Assembly (NCBI GenBank): GCA_030549175.1 | Contig: JAUKUA010000001.1 | Coordinates: 4,960,001 to 5,024,000, forward strand | DNA length: 64,000 nucleotides | Direction: 5' to 3' | Source of the DNA: Lasiosphaeris hirsuta | Lineage: Eukaryota > Ascomycota > Sordariomycetes > Sordariales > Lasiosphaeriaceae | Part shown: positions 13,001-23,458 of the stretch, in pieces | Layout of the letters: every line of letters begins with the position of its first letter | Numbering within the stretch: position 1 is the stretch's first letter | The notes under the pieces: model-generated | Told to the model about the DNA's origin: nothing | Database searches by the model: none | The model's input: the letters and a program-made list of their open reading frames with translations, nothing else | Translations under genes and position numbers: made by a program

Positions 13001-16000
13001 CAACAGGATACAGGAGGAGCACCGTTCGGAGGTCATGCCCGTTCTCCTCAGACTTCTTTACGGTCGGACAATCTCGAAGAAGGGCGCGGCTAGTGGTCGT
13101 CATGGACTTCACGCAACACGGTTGGCTGTTATTCGACATTTAAACGTGGAAGACACGGGCGGTTTCCTCGATATTGCTCTAGGCGAGCTTCGTAACCTCC
13201 GTGTTATTGATGAGAATGGCGTTCGCGAGAGCACGTTTTCGCAAGATCTTCTTCCGGTTCGGAAGCAGGTTGGCCTGTTAAACATGCTCGAGTCTATTAT
13301 CAACGAACTTGGGAACAGCGTTGAGTCATATATGGAGCCGCTTGTCAACGCGGTCCTTTTTTGTCTCATATCTGCGTGTCGACAACTTGGGTCAGGCTCT
13401 GATGATTCGGAGGATGCAAACGCCATTCAAGATGCCGCGCTGTACAAGGTCGTCAAGACAACGGCACTGAAGTGTCTATGCAGGTTATTCCAAAACGCGC
13501 AGAGTTTCGACTGGACACCATATGAGCGGGCAATGGTTACTGAAATCATCAGCCCCCGGATCGACAAGCTCCCAGCGGAAACCACCCAAGGCATTTCTGG
13601 AACGTGGAAGCTTCTGTCGACATGGTCTGTTCTGCCAGAGCCTGCGCTGTTCCTATCCCTTGACAAGCGGATTGTACCCAAGATGGTCGAGTGCCTTGGG
13701 GTTGAGAAGGGCAAAGACGAGGTCAAGATTTTTGCGTTGGAGATTCTGAACAACCTCATTCGCCTGTCGCATGCTCCTGCGGTTGAATCCAAATTCAACG
13801 AGCTGATTAGGTCTGAGCTTTTGGATTCCAACATTGATCTTATCCTTAAGGAGATCGGTGGCCTCCTTCGTGACCAACATGATATTGGACGGGACCTTCT
13901 TGCTGCCGCGGTGGACACCGTTGTTGAGCTTGCGCCTATCGTGCAAACGTCGGCCAGTGTCCAAGACATGGTTGAGATCTCCACCTTCCTGCTCAACCAG
14001 CCCCCTCGCAGGGTGAGCCCTAAGATCAAGGGATCCATCCTGCTGATCTTAAAGCAATTCATTGTGCTTGATGACCTCCAGGACAATGTTGGGTTGAAGA
14101 AGAACGTCTACAACACAGTTGCGTCGCTCTTTGGTTATTTCAAGGACAAAGAAAACAGAGAGACTCTTGCGGAAGTTCTATTGGTGTTCGCTTCTCAAGA
14201 GCCATGGGCCCAGGAAGTCGCAAACCTTTGCCGTGACCTCAATTCGTTCTCGGCAAGAAGACTGGAGGAGCCCGATTATAAAACCCGACTTTCCGCATTC
14301 AATGTCATTTCCGGAGACCGTGAGACGCCATTTACAATCGACCAATGGATGCCCCTGCTGCACAATATACTTTACTATATTTTACAAGATGAAGAGTTTG
14401 GTGTTCTGTCCACAAATTCTGCCGACGGTCTATGCCAATTCGTCAGAGCAGCTAAATCAGCTTGGGGAGGCCCGCAGCAGGCTGCATACCTCGATGTTAT
14501 GTCAACTATAATCTTGCCGGCCATCTATTCTGGGGCAAAGGAGCCCTCTGAAACAGCTCGGCGTGAGATTCTACGCGTGTTTGGCTACTTGGTGGCCCAT
14601 CTACTAGAATGGGAGGTGGTGGCCGACTTGGCTCCTCTCGTCGCGGAATCCGATGATGCTGACAAGGCATTCTTCTTCCATATTCTTAGCCCCGCTGTCT
14701 CGAGGCAGCTGCAGGCTCTCCGTCTATTGGAGAGCGCTAGTGTCAACAGCGAGATGCGAGGCAAACACATTAGCCAGTTCTTCATCCCTCTTCTTGAGCA
14801 CTTCATCTTCGATCGGCCAGAAGGGGGTGATGACCAAGGCTTGAGCGCACAGGCAACCAGCACCATTGCCGCCTTGACGTTGTCATTGGAGTGGCAGCAA
14901 TACCGCGCCATCCTCCGGCGTTTCGTTTCGTACATCGAGTCGAAGCCAGAGTGGCAGAAGCGGGTTATTCGTCTTCTGGAGAAGGAGGTTGATGCCCTGC
15001 GTGCGGCCATCTCGCAAAAATCCAGTCTCATGGAAGTGGATGGTGCTAAGACTGATATGCGCCGGCTTGCTGCGACCTTACCTGATCAAGAGAAGCTGAG
15101 TGGTGAGATCGTCAATGGGTTTTTGCCCACACTGCTCAAGTACATTCACGACAAGGACGAGACAACTGTTAGTGTTAGGAGCCCGGTCGGAGTTATCATC
15201 ACCAAGCTCCTTACACTCCTCCCGGACCAACTCCTTGGCGAGAAGCTCCCCGGCGTGCTTACAGACATTTGCCATATTCTTAGGAGTAAATCTTGGGAGT
15301 CTCGGGAAATGGCTCGGAGCACCCTGGCCAAAATTTCTGGCATCCTTGGCCCAGAGCGATTCGAGTTCATCCTTAAAGAATTGCGCGGGGCACTCATCCG
15401 TGGCTACCAGCTTCATGTTCTTTCCTACACGCTGCATTCTATATTGCTTGTCGCTATCCCCGCATTTGCTCAGGGCGCTCTCGACTACTGCCTCCCCCCG
15501 ATTATGGCTGTCATCATGGACGATATCTTCGGTGCCACTGGCCAGGAAAAGGACACCGATGAGTACACGAGCCAAATGAAGGAGGTCAAGAGCAGAAAGA
15601 GCCAAGATTCCATGGAGCTTATTGCCAAGAATGCATCTATCAGGCGCCTCGGCGATTTGACAAATCCTCTGCAAGCTCTTCTACTCGAAAAACTAGACAT
15701 CCGCACAGCCCGCAAGATCGATGAACTGTTGACTAGGATCACCAAAGGGCTCTTGGAGAATCCTGGGGCGACGACCCAGGATGTGTTGGTGTTCTCCTAC
15801 GAGGTGGTTCAGGAGGTTTACAAGAGTCAAAGACCCCAGGAAACACCCAAGATCGACCCCCGGCTCAAGCGATATCTCGTTCAGAAGGGTGCCAGGAAGA
15901 GCGATGGAGGAGTTACTGCGAAGCATACTCATAAGCTCGTCAAATTCGCGATCGATATTCTTCGATCGACCATCAAGAAACACGACCACTTGCGAACGGC

Positions 16001-17861
16001 TGGCAACATAATTGGATTTCTTCCGATATTGGGGGATGCCGTCTTGTCGCCAGAGGAGGAAGTCAAGATCGCAGCCTTCAAGCTTCTCATGGTTGTCTCC
16101 AAGGTCCCATTCAAGACTAGTGACCTAAGCAACCTATACAAGGTCGCCACAAAAGAAGCCATTAAAGCTATTTCTATGGCTCCTTCAACCACTGCCGACC
16201 TTCCCCAGGCAGCCTTGAAGCTCATATCTGTAATTTTCAGAGACCGACGGGAAATTCCGATCAGAGACGCTGCACTAGACATGCTGCTTAAAAAGCTGAA
16301 AGACGACTTGACTGAACCGCTGTATCGTCACGTCACATTTAACTTTTTGCGGTCCATGCTGGACCGTAAGCTCGAAACGGCCGCTGTATACGACACGCTC
16401 GATCATGTTGGTACTGTGATGATCATCAATGACGACAAGGACACTCGAGATTTAGCCCGAGGCGCGTTTTTCCAGTTTCTCCGTGATTACCCGCAAAAGA
16501 GAGGCAGATGGGAGAAGCAGCTCAAATTCATCGTTGCTAATCTCAAATATGAGCGGGAAGGAGGCCGGTTGTCGGTCATGGAGGTCATCAATCTTTTGCT
16601 GAAAAAGTCGGCCGATGATTTCGTCCAAGAGGTTGCTGCGACCTGCTTCATTCCGCTCATATTCGTCCTGGCCAACGATGACAGTGAGAAATGCCGTCTT
16701 GCAGCTGGTGAGCTCATCAAGCAGATATTCCGCGTTTCAGATAGGGAGCGACTGTCTAAATTTCTGACGCTTCTGCGGGCTTGGGTTGAGCAAGACGGGA
16801 ATGCTGCGGTATTGACCCTCGCACTTCATGCATTTGGGCTTTACTTCGAAGGGAGGGAGCCCAGCAGCAAGGACAAGAAGGACCTCAATGTCGTCGTTGC
16901 CAAGATCGCTCAAGTGTTGGAAGATGAGGCCCACAATGCCGATTGGGAGCTCATCAATACCGCGCTTGTGGCCACACAAACTCTAGTTGAGAAACACCCC
17001 CAAAAGGTTCTCTCACAGGATTCCGAAGAGCTTTGGTTTGAGGTCCGAGGATGCTTAGCACATTCGAATCACACAGTGAAGCTCACCTCTATCAAGCTCT
17101 TAAGCACTTTCCTGGCAGATTTCGCAAAGAATAGCGGAAAGGATAATCAGAAACCACCGCTCATGGGATCTCACGGACTGGAGCTCGGGAAGGACGACAT
17201 TGCAGAGCTCGTTCGGTCAACCTTGGCTATGCTCATGTCGGAAGAGGTTGATGAAGTCTTAGCGCAGGAAGCTGTCCAGGTTCTCCTATTTTTGGGAGGA
17301 TACCTCGGCGCTGGAGAGGTGGATGAGGATGAGGACGAGGATGTGGATGACAAGAAGAACGCCAACCTTAATTACCTGTTCTGGAAGCTCTCCGCCGTGG
17401 TTCGGAGGGAAAGGCAGCCCACCGTCCAACATCTCATCCCCAAGCTGGCGGCCATTGACCTACTTGAGACGTTCTGCGCCAAGGCCGCGAGGGAAACACT
17501 CATCCCTTCAGTCAAGACAATCCTTCGACCGCTGCGCAACTTGACGGACCCGTCGATTCCCCAGCCATTCTCGCTGAACGAGGCTTTCAAGGCACGGTAT
17601 GAAGAGCTTAAGGCTAAGGCGCAGTCGGTTATGGAGATCCTGCAGGGCAAGCTGGGCAACTCAGAGTACACTAAGGCGTTGCTGGCGGTGGGCCGAGATG
17701 TGCGGGAGAAGAGACAGCAGAGGTCGAGCAAGCGTAAGATCGAGGCGATCACAGCACCGGAGAAGTACGGCAGGGATAAGAGGAAGAAGTTTGAGAAGCA
17801 GAAGGAGAAGAGAAAGGAGAAGGGACGGGAGGCGAGGGATTTGAGACAGGGCTATCAATGA
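10015..17861 (+). CDS. utp20: UTP20 (DRIM) U3 snoRNP / small-subunit processome scaffold
   Basis: Giant HEAT-repeat component of the SSU processome, needed for 18S rRNA maturation in the nucleolus. Two exons, 10015-11366 and 11414-17861, joined by a 47-nt intron (donor GTACGT, acceptor ACAG) that restores KDFQKKFIVSHWSEPSNEDM. Together they give 7800 nt and 2599 aa, close to the roughly 2500-2800 aa usual for the family. The N-terminus has the conserved HRWESFTAKISKLHSLDPLR block. Long alpha-helical repeats follow, with an acidic loop around 17320-17355 (DEDEDEDVDD). The C-terminus is a strongly basic nucleolar-type tail (KRKIEAI...KKFEKQKEKRKEKGR). The start codon is the first ATG in the conserved frame. 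It is convergent with zim17, 274 bp away. Confidence 0.95.
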
Positions 17862-18135
17862 TACCAACTCAGGCGATGTGGGGATATAAGGAAAAATGTA
17901 CAGTGATTATTAGGAGATTCCCCTCCTTGGGGTAGAAAACCATTGCTCTGCCCATGCAAATGCCGTCAAACACGCCGGTATGCATTAAATGTGTACAGAT
18001 TTCGCCGCCAGCGCCATCTATCCCGTAGACGCTCAAGGGCTGCACCAACACCACCTCCTTAAATATATATCCCGTCATCCGTCATTGGTAGTACTCATCT
18101 TATCCGAACGGCTACGCCCGCCCGCCAAGCCAACC

Positions 18136-18780
18136 CTACTCGTCTGTCTTGGGGGGCTTGACGCTCATGAATGTGGAGCCAGGCGGACTATTGTCATCTT
18201 CGACTACCACCCTCTTCTTCTCAGGGGCATCGTCTTCCCGGGTGGTGACGGTGCCGTCCTCCCAGAACTCAATATTGCCGTCCTCGCCTAGTGTCCCCTT
18301 CTTGATGATTTGGCCCCGCTCGGCCAGCAGTTCCTCGATAGTGATCTTGTGGTCGCCGAAGATGCGCAGGTGGTCGCTGATGACGTGCTTGTTGCGGCAC
18401 CCCGGACAGGTGACCAGCACGGAGCCATGGTGGTAGCCCTGCTTGGAGACTTTGTGGCGCGACCGCTCGCCGCACGGGTTGCAGGTAAAGGTAAGCTCGT
18501 AGTGCGGCGCCTTGCGGACGGGTTCGGAGGGCCAGGGGTCAGAGGATACTGTCGGGACGCTAGGGGCGGGGGTAGAATCTGAGGGAATGTCTTCGGCTGG
18601 GGTGGAGGGTTTGGTGTGTTGGAAGCGGACAGCTGAAGGGAGTTGCGCCCAGGGGGTGCGCTTCTGGAAGTTGAGGTGGCGCGGGTTGAGGCGCGCACAG
18701 CGCGGGATGGATGCCGCTGCTGGAGAGGAGATTCGTGCAAAGCAGGATATGGCAGTGGGAATTATGCGTTTGGAAGCCAT
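18136..18780 (-). CDS. zim17: ZIM17/TIM15 DNL-type zinc finger protein, mitochondrial
   Basis: Mitochondrial matrix co-chaperone (Hep1/Tim15) that keeps mtHsp70 soluble and supports protein import. A single exon of 214 aa. The N-terminus is basic and lacks acidic residues for about 50 positions (MASKRIIPTAISCFARISS), as expected for a presequence. The DNL zinc finger follows: FTCNPCGERSRHKVSKQGYH, then VTCPGCRNKHVISDHLRIF, giving the CxxC...CxxC zinc site and the signature D-H-L. The acidic C-terminal tail is less conserved. It is transcribed away from cullin-3 across a 1-kb divergent promoter. Confidence 0.95.
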   Translation of the reverse strand: MASKRIIPTAISCFARISSPAAASIPRCARLNPRHLNFQKRTPWAQLPSAVRFQHTKPSTPAEDIPSDSTPAPSVPTVSSDPWPSEPVRKAPHYELTFTCNPCGERSRHKVSKQGYHHGSVLVTCPGCRNKHVISDHLRIFGDHKITIEELLAERGQIIKKGTLGEDGNIEFWEDGTVTTREDDAPEKKRVVVEDDNSPPGSTFMSVKPPKTDE

Positions 18781-18934
18781 CTTTTAGAGGTGTGGACGTG
18801 TTGTATCGAGCCGAGACGAAGGAGAAGGGGAGGCGTGGAAATTGTTGGAGATGCCGGTCAAATGGAAAGTTGCCACACTCGAGTCGCTCAGTCGCGCGCC
18901 AGCTTGTCGCTCTCTAAGTGATGTCAAAATTTCT

Positions 18935-18966
18935 TTATCGATAAGGACCGGGCTGATATCGATAAG
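18935..18966 (+). promoter_or_regulatory. Paired TATCGATAAG elements upstream of zim17
   Basis: TTATCGATAAG at 18935-18945 and ATATCGATAAG at 18956-18966 lie 155-186 bp before the zim17 ATG. The core is a near-perfect palindrome. A regulatory function is inferred from its recurrence at similar distances in other promoters of this window. Confidence 0.4.
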
Positions 18967-19569
18967 TGTACAGGAAATGCCGCCATATCGTCTAGTTAGG
19001 CAAGTCTAAAGAAAAACAAGGTGTTGTCACCGGTCAATTACAATACATAAAAGTCCTTACTGAGAGCTTAACGTAATTGAACCATACTGTCATCAATTAC
19101 CGGTTGAAAGCAATGTGCTGTCCGAGATTCTGAGCCTTGAATAATTTCGAGACTCCCTTTCTTGTAGCTGGCAGCTGTTGTGGTGCAACGGGCTAGGGGC
19201 GCTAGTAGTTCTCATGCACCTAAAAGGCGGTGGCAGCCAGCAAATCAACGTTTCTTCCGGGTACTTTACCTAATAGAGGGGGATAAGGTTGGTAGGTTTC
19301 GGGAGGCCCGCCAAAGCTGAGCTCCTCCTTGCTGTGTCAGGCACTCAGGGCAGCATCAAACTTGGACCTGTCCCTGAAGATGCCGCATAATACTCGGGGC
19401 GTCGTCTGCCATCCGATATCCTGTCTCTCCTCCAAAGGCCCGCGCATTGTTTGATCTTTGCGCGGTAGCCCATGCCACGCCACGCACACACGTAAACAAT
19501 ATCACTTTACCTGGCCCGCACTTGCCACACTCCAACGAAACGAGACCCGCGAAACCCGCGAAACCCGCC

Positions 19570-19611
19570 AAATCCACGTTGGCTTCCGTCAAATCCACGC
19601 TGGCTTCCGTC
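19570..19611 (+). repeat. Tandem duplication of a 21-nt unit in the cul3 leader
   Basis: Two adjacent 21-nt copies (19570-19590 and 19591-19611) differ by one T/C change. They sit 160-200 bp before the cullin-3 start codon, probably in the transcribed leader. Confidence 0.8.
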
Positions 19612-19772
19612 GATACTTCGCCCTTACTCCAGGCAACCCCGCGCAGCAAATCTCAGCACATATCAGCTGGATCCTTTCGAAGCGCTGTCGCGTTCCCCTC
19701 GGCGGCTGGAAATCACCAAGGGGGGCACCCGAGCCTTGAGATCCCGGGTTCTACAAACCGCAAGCCGACATT

Positions 19773-22448
19773 ATGGCATCTCGCGCTAATAGAATAAGGC
19801 CCATTCGCCGCGTAAGTCCTCACATTCCTCCAGAGCGCTCCCCTCAGCCCACGGACATCCCCAGCTCGCAGCTCTGGCCCGCTTATCTCAATGAATACGC
19901 CCAAACTGACACTACGCAGCCGATCATGAACCGAGAGGTCAGCGAGTTCGAGCCGTGCTGGGACCTTCTCCGCGACGCACTGGTCGATATTCACACGAAA
20001 AATGCCGGTCGCCTCTCCTTCGAGCAGCTCTACCGTGCATCTTATAAAATTGTTCTCCGAAAGAAGGGCGAGCTATTGTATGAGAGGGTGAAGGGTTTCG
20101 AGGAGGACTGGTTCCGCCAACACATCATGCCTAGCATAGCTGGACTGGTCACGAACAACATTGTGAATATGACCCTGCTTCAGCATGCGGGAACGAGTGC
20201 CAGTGAGCGGCGCCAAACGGGCGAGCGATTCCTGAGGGGCATCCGAGATGCATGGGAAGATCACAACATGTCTATGAATATGGTTGCCGATATTCTCATG
20301 TATCTCGATCGGTCCTACACGGTTGAGTCCAAGAGGCCCTCAATCTTCGCGGCGACAATAGGTCTTTTCCGAGACCACATACTCAGAGATACTGTCCCAA
20401 GTGTCGCGGAGCAGCTCCAGCGAGATTTCATGGTTTTTGACATCCTCAACACCGTCATAGTGGACTTGATCAACATGGAGAGAGACGGCGACATCGTCGA
20501 TCGCAATCTTATTCGCAAAATCACATCCATGCTAGAGGACCTGTACGAGACAGACGAGGAAATCGAAAACCAAAAGCTCTATCTCCGTGTTTTTGAGCCA
20601 TGCTATCTTGAGGCGAGCAGACAATACTACAGAAACGAGTGCGAGAAGCTTCTTCGAGAGGCAGACGCCAGCACGTGGCTGCGTCACGCGCAGCAGCGGC
20701 TCAAAGAGGAGCAAGATCGATGCGGCACAACCATCTCCATCCTCACGGTCAACAAAGTCGCGGGCGTCGTCGAAGATAAGCTGGTGAAGGCAAGACTGAG
20801 CGATTTCTTGGCTATGGAGGGCAGTGGGCTGAAGGTCATGATCGACAATGATCGTCTCGAAGATCTTGCCATTCTGTACCAGCTCCTCTCTCGAGTTGAT
20901 GGGACAATGGCTCCTTTGAAGCACGCTCTCCAGGGCCGTGTTATGGATCTGGGCCTCGTGATCGAGAAAACGGTCAGGAACATGGACTTTTCGGTGAATG
21001 GAGCCGGTTCTGGCCAAGCAGACGCCGACGAGGCCGCCGATGGCATAGACAAGTCCAAGATACAGCCTCTTACTGCTGCCGCACAGCAAACCGCTGCCGC
21101 CATCAAATGGGTGGACGAGGTTTTGCAACTAAAAGACAAGTTCGACAATTTCTGGAGTAACTGCTTCAACAAGGACCTCGTCCTTCAATCAGCCGTAACA
21201 AAGAGCTTCTCCGACTTCATTAATGCCTTCAATCGAAGCTCAGAATATGTCTCTCTCTTCATCGACGACAATATCAAACGAGGCGCCAAGGTGAAAACAG
21301 ACGCGGAAATCGATGTTGTCTTGGATAAGGCCATCGTCCTGCTCCGGTATCTTAGTGACAGAGACCTATTTGAGAGGTACTACCAAAAACACCTTGCCCG
21401 ACGTCTCCTGCACAACAAGTCGGAAATCGACACGGAGAAGGATATGGTGTCACGCATGAAATCGGAAATGGGCAACCACTTCACCATTAAGTTTGAGGGC
21501 ATGTTCAAGGATATGGAACTGTCTAGGGATCTCGGTGAAAATTACCGAGATCATATCCGTCAATTGGGAGATGTTGATACGAAAAAGGTCGACCTCGGCA
21601 TACATGTCCTCACGACGAACAACTGGCCACCCGAAGTTATGGGACGCGGGGATGGCGGCAGAGTCGACTGCATATATCCTCCTGCCATCAAGCGGCTGCA
21701 GGATAGTTTCTTTAAATTCTACCTCAAAGATCGCAGTGGCAGAGTGCTCACCTGGGTGAGCTCTGCGGGTAGTGCAGATATCAAGTGCACGTTCCCCAAG
21801 ATCGCTGGTAAGGAGAGCGGGCCGTTGAGCAAAGAGCGACGGTACGAGCTGAATGTACCAACCTATGGCATGATCATCCTCATGCTATTCAACGACATCG
21901 ACGAGGACGAAAGCCTGAGCTTCGGTGAGATTCAAGGCAAAACAAGCATCCCGCCGTTAGATCTGGTGCGGGTCCTTGCCTCGCTTTCAATTGCGCCCAA
22001 GGCAAAGGTGCTACTGAAACACCCAGCTTCGAAGTCAGTCAAGCCTACGGACAAGTTCTCGTACAACACGCAGTTTGTAAGCAAGACGATCAAGATCAAG
22101 GCGCCTACTATTAGTAGCATCAATAAAGTCGAGGGAGACGAGGAGCGCAAGGAGACAGAGAAGAAGAATGACGAGACCCGCGCACATATAGTAGATGCAG
22201 CAATTGTCCGGATTATGAAGTCAGTGTTCCCAGCCCTCTGCAGTCTATCTCTAGTGCTAACATTGGACGGGCACAGGCAGCGAAAGACTCTCAGCCACAC
22301 CAAGCTCACAACCGAGGTCATCACTCAACTTCAAGCTCGCTTCAAGCCCGATGTGTCGCTGATCAAGCGGCGAGTCGAGGAACTCCTGTACAGGGAATAC
22401 CTGGAGCGGGTTGATGGTGAGCCGGCGACCTACCAATACATGGCATAA
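19773..22448 (+). CDS. cul3: Cullin-3, scaffold of CRL3 ubiquitin ligases
   Basis: Scaffold that joins BTB adaptors (N-terminal cullin repeats) to the Rbx1 RING protein (C-terminal cullin homology domain). The best model has three exons, 19773-19811, 19920-22219 and 22277-22448, giving 836 aa. Both introns (108 and 57 nt) are multiples of three without stops, so the whole span also reads open. They are called as introns because removal restores MASRANRIRPIRR-PIMNREVSEFEPCW and IVRIMK-QRKTLSHTKL, and because donors (GTAAGT, GTCAGT), a CTGAC branch site and AG acceptors are present. The conserved neddylation site is the lysine of IVRIMK; its codon is split AA|G by the second intron. The C-terminus has the winged-helix segment KRRVEELLYREYLERV. 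Confidence 0.94.
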   Translation: MASRANRIRPIRRVSPHIPPERSPQPTDIPSSQLWPAYLNEYAQTDTTQPIMNREVSEFEPCWDLLRDALVDIHTKNAGRLSFEQLYRASYKIVLRKKGELLYERVKGFEEDWFRQHIMPSIAGLVTNNIVNMTLLQHAGTSASERRQTGERFLRGIRDAWEDHNMSMNMVADILMYLDRSYTVESKRPSIFAATIGLFRDHILRDTVPSVAEQLQRDFMVFDILNTVIVDLINMERDGDIVDRNLIRKITSMLEDLYETDEEIENQKLYLRVFEPCYLEASRQYYRNECEKLLREADASTWLRHAQQRLKEEQDRCGTTISILTVNKVAGVVEDKLVKARLSDFLAMEGSGLKVMIDNDRLEDLAILYQLLSRVDGTMAPLKHALQGRVMDLGLVIEKTVRNMDFSVNGAGSGQADADEAADGIDKSKIQPLTAAAQQTAAAIKWVDEVLQLKDKFDNFWSNCFNKDLVLQSAVTKSFSDFINAFNRSSEYVSLFIDDNIKRGAKVKTDAEIDVVLDKAIVLLRYLSDRDLFERYYQKHLARRLLHNKSEIDTEKDMVSRMKSEMGNHFTIKFEGMFKDMELSRDLGENYRDHIRQLGDVDTKKVDLGIHVLTTNNWPPEVMGRGDGGRVDCIYPPAIKRLQDSFFKFYLKDRSGRVLTWVSSAGSADIKCTFPKIAGKESGPLSKERRYELNVPTYGMIILMLFNDIDEDESLSFGEIQGKTSIPPLDLVRVLASLSIAPKAKVLLKHPASKSVKPTDKFSYNTQFVSKTIKIKAPTISSINKVEGDEERKETEKKNDETRAHIVDAAIVRIMKSVFPALCSLSLVLTLDGHRQRKTLSHTKLTTEVITQLQARFKPDVSLIKRRVEELLYREYLERVDGEPATYQYMA

Positions 22449-23458
22449 CGCAAGTCGGCGCGACAATGCAATCTCGGAATGAGTGTTATACAGGACCGCG
22501 GAACACACCATACCCTACCCCTTGATGATTCTTCCAGATGTCGGGCAGCAGTTAACAGATTCATGCCCTATGGCCATGTTTTGAAAATTTGAAAAGATGC
22601 TCGTTCGTCATTCACAGTAGCATGAGCAGTTATTCTACTTCATTGCAAACGGGGGTGAACCGTCCACAGTTAGCACACAGCGGAGGGCAAGATGAGAATG
22701 GGCTTTCCCCTAGAGTTTATTGGGCTAGGCGTTGGGGTACATTCAAGCATCATCATGGCTTTGGCGGCTTCCCAGAAAGGGGGAAATACATGCATGAGTC
22801 GTGCTGTTGCCTTTTTGGTTGTTTATCAGGCGCAAGGAACATTGCGAGCGTGGTCTTGACTTCTGTTCTTATTAGTTGCATCATAACTAGGCACTAGCGC
22901 ATGAGATGGTGCAAAAGCGTGCGCCAAAGCCTGGCTGTTAGAGTGGGAAAGCAAAGAATTTTGGAGGGAGGCCCAGCTATATCTGCCAATAGCTACAAGA
23001 GTGATCTCTAAATGAATTCGTGGCGTTTCTGTAGTCTTTGTCCTTGATTTTCGGTTGTCTCCCCAATAGGCTCACATTGTGCCAGTATGATGGTTTCTTT
23101 CGAGAGGATGAAAGCGTCATGGGGGAATTGTAGTTCTTATTTCCAACCTATCGCGTTGACAAGACTCCAACCAAGTATCAAACTTCGCATTCTGAGTAAC
23201 CCGTCTGGATACCTTACCTTGGAGGTTGCCGACGAGCATCAGGGAGCCTAGTAATTGAACTTGGGTACTTAATCAATCACATATCTCATCAGCTCTCACA
23301 AAGAGATTGTCTACTCTGCCAAGAGACTTGACGGCTGATACCACCCATAAACAGCCCAGGCCTGGTGAGCACAATCTCTGTTCGAGGCCAAACCGAGATG
23401 GCCATCTTGTTACCCAACACCATTGACATAACTTGCCAAATATAACAGTATAAATAGG
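22449..23458. other. Intergenic region, no gene seen
   Basis: 3' flank of cul3 followed by a region without coding signals. A TATAAATA sequence at about 23449-23456 lies directly against the first ATG of the next gene. Confidence 0.5.

Larger units (their letters stand above)
18781..19772. other. Divergent promoter region between zim17 and cul3
   Basis: About 1 kb without a gene. It holds two TATCGATAAG elements near the zim17 side and short tandem repeats near the cul3 side, including a 9-nt CGAAACCCG repeat at about 19540-19568 and a 21-nt duplication after it. Confidence 0.5.
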
